Shown: positions 57,361 through 64,000 of the stretch, in pieces
Layout: every line of letters starts with the position of its first letter
Position numbering within the stretch: the stretch's first letter is position 1
NCBI GenBank assembly: GCA_021399435.1
Contig: JAJTUP010000024.1
Coordinates: 248,001-312,000 of the forward strand
DNA: 64,000 nucleotides
Direction of reading: 5' to 3'
Source of the DNA: Diaporthe sp. PMI_573
Lineage: Eukaryota > Ascomycota > Sordariomycetes > Diaporthales > Diaporthaceae
Made by a program: the position numbers and the translations under genes
Notes under the pieces: model-generated
The model's input: only the letters and a program-made list of their open reading frames with translations
Told to the model about the DNA's origin: nothing
Database searches by the model: none

Positions 57361-59769
57361 CTAATTACCGATCCTCAAGATTTCCGCCGCCCTCAACACC
57401 GCCTTCGCCGTCTTGTCAACCCACTCAACCGCCGCGTCTGCATTAACAGCATTAATATTATCTGTCACGGCAGGGAAAACATCCGCGCCGTATCCATTAT
57501 CAATTCCCGGCGCAGAAATCACGTTCTTGAACGTCTCTCGCCCGGGCAACCCTCCTGCGCTCGCGAAGCCGCGCGAGAAATCCTTATACTTCGAATTCAC
57601 CACCTCTACGATCACGCTGTCATTAAAGGACACCGCTGTCTGAGCGACCTTGGCGATGTTCTCCGCTTGCTCCGTGAACTCCGCGATGGCGTCTGCGATA
57701 GGCGAGATGTCGAGGTCGGGCAGGTCGGAGTCCGCGACAGTTTCGTTGAGCTCGGCGAGGTAGGCCGAGAGGACGCTGGCGGCGTTGGGAAGGTCCCATG
57801 GGATCAGAGGATCGTCAGCGATATGGTAGAGGATTAAAGTCATCCATTGGCCGATTGCTGTATGCACTTTGAAACCTGGGTCGCCGAATTTGGACATCCA
57901 GGCGTAGGAGTCGTAGTTGGAATGGTAATGGTAGATAGGGTCGGTTTTGCCGCCGTCGCTGCCGATATCGATCTATACTTGTGTTAGGACCGTCATTTGA
58001 GCCGTGACAGATAGAATGTAGGTAGAAGAGGAAGGTGATGAGAGTACTTACACAGCCGATTCCGTTTTGGTAGAAGCTAGCATAATCAGATCCACTACCA
58101 AGGGGAGAGATCTCGCCTTCAGTCACATTGTACCACATATCATAGAGCGTGGGGAAATTTCCCCAGTCTTGAGGGAAGAGAATCTTCTTCATCTGTTCAA
58201 CAACAAATGTCTGAATCTCGCCAGAGCCAGAGAAGGCAGTTCTTGGGCCCGAAACTGCAACGTCAAGGTTGAGATATGCAACTGCAGTTGTTTGGAGCCA
58301 GGGTAGATGGGACTCAACCCATTCGGTCGAACCTTGGAGACCAAATTCTTCGGCATCCCATGATCCTAGAATGCTGTTGATACCCTATGTTAGCGTCGAA
58401 AGTATGGATAGATGAGAATTGGTTCTTGTCACGTACATGGTCCTTTGTGGTTTCCATCCCTTCTCAAGTAGCTTTCCAAAGGCATTTGCCAACTCAATGA
58501 GCACAGCGCTGCCGGAATTGGGGTCTGCCGCGCCCCCAATCACCCACGCATCCCTGTGGTTTCCAACAACCACCACCTCGTCAGGGTTTGTCCCGTTGAT
58601 GACACCAATAACATCCCAGACAGGCTCAATCGACTCGTGCATGAGATGGTCTATGTTCACGAGGGCACCAGGGGCAGGCCCAGAGTCATAAGTGATGTTG
58701 CCGAAGCCGCCTACCCACCCACTGCGGTTGGCTTCTTTCGCGGTAACGCCATGCCCTTGAAGTGTAGTAAGAAGGGGAAGGGCATCTTTCATGCTGATAG
58801 GGATCGAGGGTATGGATGGATTGTAAAGCGAGGTATTTCCACGAGGAGAGTCAGGAGCCGAGGCCCAACCCACAGTCGACGGGTCTCCGGAATAGAGAGA
58901 GGAGAAGCGGACGCTGCCTCGCTGAATCGAAGACGGATTCCTAGCTGGGCCATCTAGGTAAAGTGTTAGGTAAAGTTGTCTCTTCGTGGGACGGACAAGA
59001 CGGACTTGGATATGCCTCATAACCATTTTCCTCAGTAACCTCGCCATCGTCGAGTGGGTCCGTGAAGATAATGCAGCCTGCCATTTCGTTGTCTTGCGCG
59101 TTCTTTACCTTGGTGCCTCGGTATACGCCGCCATAATTCGCCATGGCAATCTTGCCCTTCAGGTCAATTCCAGCGTCAATCAAGACCTGAAAGTCGGCAC
59201 GGGTACCACGTCTATGTGGATTAGAATTTCAACTCCAAAGTTCAACATTTGTGTAAAACTTACCCAACGTAGACATATTCCGCGGTGATATTCCCACTGC
59301 CACTCATGGCATGGTAGGCTGGGATCAAGTTGGGGTAGCTACTCGTATCGTCCTCGGCCAGCACATCCTCAACCAAGTTCGCCTCGTGCGTGGTCCCATC
59401 CGCCCTGATTAGTGTCAAGCTCGAATGCTCAGGGTAAGTGTACCATATGGGGTACTCGGCCAGCCAAGAATCGAAACCGGCATCTTTCCACTTCTGAGCC
59501 GTCCACTCCGCCATTGACTTGTTGTGGGAGCCCAGATGGTCGCCATGAGTGTAGTAGTAGGACCAGTCGCTCAGACTCTTGTTATCGAACGAATTGACGA
59601 GAATTGTTTCAGTTTCTGTCAGCGCGGGCGGGAACTCTACTTCTGCGCGTTTGGCGTGCTTGTTATGGGCTTGGTGCTGGTGGATTCGCCGGTGCAGCGC
59701 ATCCCAGTCTCTTTGGCAGGCATATGCCAGAGCGCCCAGAAGGACGAATGAAGTTAATAGACGAGGCAT
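57361..59769 (-). CDS. M28 peptidase, glutamate carboxypeptidase II-like
   Basis: Predicted 720 aa from five exons: 59769-59264, 59211-59006, 58953-58437, 58373-58052 and 57972-57361. Introns are GT-AG and 52-79 nt. It begins with a signal peptide (MPRLLTSFVLLGALAYA), so it is secreted or vacuolar. The protease-associated region (NYGGVYRGTKVKNAQ, GCIIFTDP) precedes the metallopeptidase core: the zinc ligands lie in GNHRDAW and GAADPNSGSA, the catalytic Glu pair in SWDAEEFGLQGS, and a late His in IYHYHSNYDSYAW. The C-terminal helical domain is of the transferrin-receptor dimerisation type. It cleaves C-terminal Glu or similar residues from peptides outside the cell. The second intron junction restores GYEAYPNGPARNPSSIQRG. 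Length and motifs are complete. It has no evident link with its neighbours. Confidence 0.9.
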
Positions 59770-60798
59770 TGAGAGCTCAACTGACTTCAATCAACCCGAG
59801 AATATAGTCATGCAGACACACGCAGGAGTGCTGAGACCCGCACCCACTACAATTTCTGGTCCGCTGCATCTTTTATTTGCAAACCGTAGCCTAGGATTAT
59901 GCGTCACAATCTACTAAATCAGTAGATACGGTGCCGAAAAGCAAGGCAGCTATCGTTCTCCATCGCGAGTCTTCCGTGATTCGACGATAGCCGTCTATAG
60001 TCTGGTGTCGTGATCACCCGCAGCTGCCTCATTCAGGAACGGTTGCACCGCGATGAACTGCAAATGGCGGGGTATAATGGCTTGGCGTACAGTTAAGGCG
60101 GGGGAAACTGATGACGGACGCTGCCTTGGCACACATCACCGGCTACGGCTGTGGTGTTTGTTGCGGAGATGATGATGGATTTCTTTAACGGCGTGGGCCG
60201 CAGTCGGCGCCGAAACGCGCACAACTGGGGCCTACTAGTAAAGTGCCACCGCGGCTGGCATATCAATTACCTGAGCAAAGTCGGCATTCTCCCCGAGCTT
60301 ACAAACCGTCGTAGAATGCCTCCCGGGGGCAGCTCTTATAGTGGATGAGCAGCCATGGGCTTGCATGTGCCGGGATTATGTCCACTTCATCTTCCCAATT
60401 TCGCCATTGTGATTGTTTCCAGCTGAAGTCATATTCAAAGTAAGTTTATAGACTTGATGGGTTCTGGGATACGTGAATGTAAATGGGGAAAGGGACCTGA
60501 CACCGTTGTTTTCCAACATTGAATATTACACTGTGGAAGCACCTGAGAATGAGTGAACCGCTCCCCCAACCCCCAAATTTGACAGGTGCTGGAAACTGGG
60601 ATGAATTCTGCATGTTGGTAACAGGGTGCAGCGCAAGTGTGGCGCTTGATGTGAATGATGACTGGCAGGCATCAGCCACCCTACCATCAGGATAAATGAC
60701 ATGTCGTTGCTGATAGACTCTAATAACGTGCTCATGCCTCGCGACAACACTCTCAACCATTCGATCTTTTCCGCCCCCATTGCTGCTCAAACAATACA
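59770..60798. other. Divergent intergenic region
   Basis: About 1 kb between the peptidase start and the broken regulator. It contains a short perfect inverted repeat ATCTACT-AAATC-AGTAGAT at about 59911-59929, roughly 145 bp upstream of the peptidase ATG. No coding signal. Confidence 0.45.
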
Positions 60799-61900
60799 AT
60801 GAACAGTAACAAGACTAAGTGTGTGGCCTGTCATCGATGCCGAGATCAGAAGCTCCGCTGCCCACGCGTGAATTCGACCTCTGAGCAGTGTGCTCGTTGT
60901 TTGCGCGCTCGTGCCATATGTGTCACAAGCAGCGCTAGGCCGAACGGCCGCCCGCGCCAATCGCCATTACCTGTAGCCGGTCAACTCCCTGACGGTCCAG
61001 GCGTACAAGCAAACACGCCTCTCTATACCCCCGGTGCCAGCCTCGACGCATACTCTGATTTGATAGGACTCTCGACCTGCCCTTCTGCATCAGAGACATT
61101 CCTTCTTAGGCAAGCTGAAATGAGTGAGAACCAGACATCGTCACATATGCACACGGTGCCAGGCGCTACGGATCTGTTCGACTTTGAGCTCCCGGGAGAA
61201 GAAAGCAATGATGGCTTTACCGTAACTGGCTGTCGAGCCCGATATCAATAGGGCTGAAGACAACTTTCTCGGAAGTATCGCAGGATACGATCACGGCCAA
61301 TCGGCCGGATGGAGAACGCAATGTGTCGGCGACACGGATGTAGACGAGCAGAGTGTTACGCCTTCAACCTTGGTTAACCCACGTATTCGGCCGTCGAAAC
61401 TGGGCGAAAATATCACCCAGCAGCTCAGCAGGGTCCTAACATATTCCTGGCAACTGATCCCATGTTCAGGAAAATTATTTGGCAAACGGACAGGGCATTG
61501 ATCAAGAACCCCTTCCCCAAGTGCTAAAATGCACCTCACAGCTGGCCACCATCCTTCAACAAATGTCTTCCACACCATCTTCACCGAAAGCCAACAATCT
61601 CACATCTCATAAGCCGCCGGACTCTGCTCTCTCTGACTCTACTTCAGCCACATCCCCTAGCATGGGCGGTTCGCCCGGTACATCTACTGATACTGGCAAC
61701 TTGGCTGCAACAGATCGAGCTCTACGACAAGCTCTTCGGTCATGTCTGCAGTACCTTGCAAGAAATGTCGGCTGATACCATCGCTGCCTTTCGTGGTCCA
61801 ATGGGCATGATCGGATCACGGGTACCAGGCATGGATCTAATGCAAGGGGACCTTTCGGTTAGAATCATGATCGAGGTACAGAGATTCTACTACTCTAGAT
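60799..61900 (+). pseudogene. Broken Zn(II)2Cys6 transcription factor
   Basis: The start is intact: MNSNKTKCVACHRCRDQKLR then CPRVNSTSEQCARCLRARAI, a standard six-cysteine binuclear cluster (residues about 8-38), with a Pro-rich linker after it. The frame stops at 61251. Further pieces of the same protein appear in other frames: VNPRIRPSKLGENITQQLSR; QVLKCTSQLATILQQMSS with a Ser/Thr/Pro linker to 61775; and LYDKLFGHVCSTLQEMSAD to 61880. This is the C-terminal pattern of AflR-type regulators that switch on polyketide clusters. At least three frame changes without good introns make a functional product unlikely, although one or two could be hidden introns. AT-rich sequence follows directly. 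It may be the dead regulator of a lost cluster. Confidence 0.7.
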
Positions 61901-62437
61901 ATATTATTTTATTATTAAATATCTAGATCTTTCTGGAAAGATTAAAAAAGATGTTAAAGGACGAGAGGAAATAAGGAAGTCTCAAGATGCCGCCGGAGGA
62001 AAAGTATAAGTGGATGTATAAAGCTGTTGTGGACTTGAATACGAGCTGGGGGCTGAAGAGTAGGCGAAAGGCTAAGCAGACAGTAAATAAAACGTCACTT
62101 AGGCTTCACGGCACAATGGCTCAAAGTTTGCACCAAATTATATTCTTATAAGTTATGCTCTCAGTGTACTTAATTTAGCAGGCGCGTAACGCTTGCCTGT
62201 TGCTGTCAGCGGCTTCTGTGCTGGGTTGCCAGTTCGGAGGTGCGTCGTGCTACGGCGGGTCAGGTTACATTGCTGCTAAACAATACACGAAATGCCGCAA
62301 ATAGCCGCTGCTATCTACTTTTTAGCGTGCGATTATATTGGTTGGTCACGGGGCGTCGTTAGCAGTAGGATATATCTTTGGAAATTTCTCAACCTCCCCA
62401 TGGTCCATGTTTCCATTCAGTCGTCGTAAGGATCAAC
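61901..62437. other. AT-rich stretch between two pseudogenes
   Basis: About 540 bp. The first part is very AT-rich (tattattttattattaaatat). Nothing recognisable is coded. It could be a mutated repeat remnant. Confidence 0.4.
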
Positions 62438-63118
62438 ATGGCTCCTATCGTTCGCTACGCTTTTGACTGCAACGGGCTTGGGCTCTTCGGGATGCGTGTG
62501 ATGTCTTATTGCTTCGCCGGCTTTGCAATCATGACCATAGGACTTGGAGTCTTTACCCTGTTAGAGAAGGACTCGAGCCAAGATAAGTGTATTTGATATA
62601 AAAACCTAAGAGGAGCCGGCGCCGGCCTCGTCATCCCCACCCTCCTGCCCGCGATCACGGCGTCGTTGTCCGAGGCCCACACGGCTCCCGCAACAGCAAC
62701 CTGGGCCATCCTGCACAGCCTCGGGCTGACCTGGGGCACCGCTATCCCTGCGGCTATTTTCAACAATCGAGTTGCAACCATCGCCAGATGCATTGAAGAT
62801 TCCCAGGTCGCGGCGACAGTGGTCGGGGGACTAGCATACGAGCATGCGGTCGCCTCTTTTGTGAACTCGCTGAAGCCTGAGACAAGTGCACAGTTTGTCA
62901 GCGTATTTTCTGATGGGTTGAAACGACTTTGGATGGTTGCCATCGCATTCGCTGTATTTGGACACTCCATTGTCAGCCTTGAGAAGGAGTGCAAACTGCG
63001 GACGAACTCATTACGGAGTTTGACATGGTTGACAAGGATAGACCGGTCACAGGGCCTGAGGCTGTTTCGCATGTACAAAAGAGCAGCTAGGTTAATAGGC
63101 TTGATGTCTCTTGGATGA
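62438..63118 (+). pseudogene. 3' fragment of an MFS transporter gene
   Basis: Pieces of the last third of a 14-helix MFS exporter. One frame gives FAGFAIMTIGLGVFTLLEKD, then a stop. After a shift, another gives GAGAGLVIPTLLPAITASLS, SEAHTAPATATWAILHSLGL, TWGTAIPAAIFNNRVATIAR and VSVFSDGLKRLWMVAIAFAV with a charged end. The first nine or more helices are missing and at least one frameshift is present. The remaining frame runs on to 63118 through sequence unlike the family. It is in the same orientation as the broken Zn2Cys6 gene, suggesting both came from one decayed gene cluster. Confidence 0.7.
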
Positions 63119-63265
63119 AAACTCAGTAGGTCGATGAGGGCGAGATTCATCGGCTCTATCTCGCACGCCATGCTGCTTGAGCAAGCACTCATTGTTCAGA
63201 AGCACAGTCGACGATCATACGATGTACCGAATAGAGGACTGTTATCATCTTTGATATCATCTATC

Positions 63266-64000
63266 TCACAGAACTGGTATGTTTCTCTGAAGATATGATC
63301 TCCATTGAGGGAGTGTCCTTTTATACTGCCATCCGTGCGTGGTCTGCTGCAAGTCTTCGATAGCACTCGCCGACCGCACAAGCTCACCCTCAGCCCACGC
63401 AGTCTGCATGATAGCGAGACCAAAAGGCATTCCATCGTTAGAGTGCACGCCCGCTGGAACTGTAATCATGGGATACCCTGCCTGCGCCGCGATCTGATAC
63501 GTTTGCCCGACGTCTGGTGGTACAAGCAGCCCGTCGAGTTTGGCTTTTCCTCCTGGGATGTCTTGGTCTCCGCCTTTCAGAGCCCAATCGATCCCATCAC
63601 GGGTCTTCCCTTGACAGAAAGACAAAGCTTGCCAGTAGGTTTCGTTCCTGATACCACCGGTAGCCAGGGACGCTAGAAATCCATCCTGTCCCGACGCGAA
63701 GGCAGGGATGCCTCCTTCGTCAGGGTAAGGATAGCCGCCTTCGGTACCATCGTTTTCGTAGTTGAATTTGACAATGTCTTCCAGGGTCCTCATGCTCGTG
63801 TTGTTCAGCTCAGAAAGATATGATTCTATGTTGTTGTAGAAATCGACAGCCACCACTGTGTACTCGCTTTCGTTGGAACGGTCCCTGGTTGTTCCCCAGT
63901 CCCAATCCCAGCCGTCTTTGCTCACAAGTGTCTCATAGTCCAGAATCTCGGTTTCATTCACAATGGTTGCCCCGGCGGATTGGATCAGCTCCAGAATAGA
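63266..64000 (-). CDS. Amidase signature family enzyme, C-terminal part
   Basis: The open frame enters from the right edge (64000) and ends at 63266, giving about 244 C-terminal residues. GatA/amidase-family features are LEDIVKFNYENDGTEGG, the loop IPAFASGQDGFLASLATGGI, DGLLVPPDVGQTYQIAAQAG, and the late core YPMITVPAGVHSNDGMPFGL, ending IMQTAWAEGELVRSASAIED. The Ser-Ser-Lys catalytic triad lies in the N-terminal half outside the window, so activity cannot be judged. It would hydrolyse amides or nitrile-derived substrates. The last 30 residues (HGWQYKRTLPQWRSYLQRNI) fit the usual end. It is convergent with the MFS relic. Confidence 0.85.
   Translation of the reverse strand, partial: SILELIQSAGATIVNETEILDYETLVSKDGWDWDWGTTRDRSNESEYTVVAVDFYNNIESYLSELNNTSMRTLEDIVKFNYENDGTEGGYPYPDEGGIPAFASGQDGFLASLATGGIRNETYWQALSFCQGKTRDGIDWALKGGDQDIPGGKAKLDGLLVPPDVGQTYQIAAQAGYPMITVPAGVHSNDGMPFGLAIMQTAWAEGELVRSASAIEDLQQTTHGWQYKRTLPQWRSYLQRNIPVL

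Noticed and set aside
60799..61251. The Zn2Cys6 start region as a complete 150-aa gene
   Set aside because: Downstream sequence in other frames continues the same protein type, so the stop at 61251 reflects breakage and not a natural end.
1..64000. tRNA, rRNA, CRISPR or intact transposon
   Set aside because: Scanning by eye found no tRNA T-loop/anticodon arrangement, no rRNA-like conserved blocks, no regularly spaced repeats and no transposase or reverse-transcriptase motifs. A covariance-model search could still reveal a small RNA.

Overview
This is a filamentous ascomycete (Pezizomycotina, probably Sordariomycetes) nuclear contig. Most genes carry short introns of 50-100 nt with GT-AG (rarely GC-AG) ends. 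The gene content is typical of moulds: a highly reducing polyketide synthase, a LaeA-like methyltransferase, a Zn2Cys6 regulator, FSH1 and DUF3632 proteins, and ankyrin/NLR-like proteins. Exon structures were worked out by hand from reading frame, splice signals and family conservation. No transcript or database evidence was available.

Left edge (1-5.4 kb): the N-terminal part of a long-chain acyl-CoA synthetase runs off the window. It is followed by a heavily broken cytochrome P450 pseudogene and an alpha/beta hydrolase.

Polyketide cluster (about 4.5-25.1 kb): alpha/beta hydrolase, SAM methyltransferase, seven-helix rhodopsin-like membrane protein, LovG-like FSH1 serine hydrolase, an 11-exon HR-PKS (KS-AT-DH-cMeT-ER-KR-ACP, about 2627 aa) and a 14-helix MFS exporter. 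The PKS would build the chain, the FSH1 hydrolase could release it, the methyltransferase and hydrolase could tailor it, and the MFS protein could export it. The cMeT and ER domains have lost key motifs and the nearby P450 is dead, so the pathway is either simplified or decaying. AT-rich gene-free stretches flank several of these genes.

Middle (25.5-44 kb): a small secreted protein, a class I glutamine amidotransferase, a DUF3632 gene with two compensating frameshifts, a calcineurin-like phosphoesterase, a TesB-like thioesterase, a seven-helix membrane protein of unknown role, a 4.5 kb non-coding block in front of a 60-residue basic protein, a CxxC-containing low-complexity protein and a five-helix membrane protein.

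Immune-like module (46.1-56.4 kb): three neighbouring genes stand out. One is an NLR-like protein of 1639 aa with a degenerate nucleotide-binding site, about 13 ankyrin repeats and a C-terminal ZZ finger. Divergent from it is a 295-aa glycine-containing, probably beta-rich protein. Next comes an ankyrin/subtilisin-like protease of 1137 aa with an intact Asp-His-Ser triad. Receptor-like, effector-like and protease genes side by side recall fungal allorecognition and cell-death loci. This is the best candidate for an undescribed system here.

Right edge (57-64 kb): a secreted M28 glutamate-carboxypeptidase-like peptidase, then a broken Zn2Cys6 regulator, a broken MFS transporter and the C-terminal part of an amidase. 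The two broken genes look like the wreck of a second metabolic cluster.
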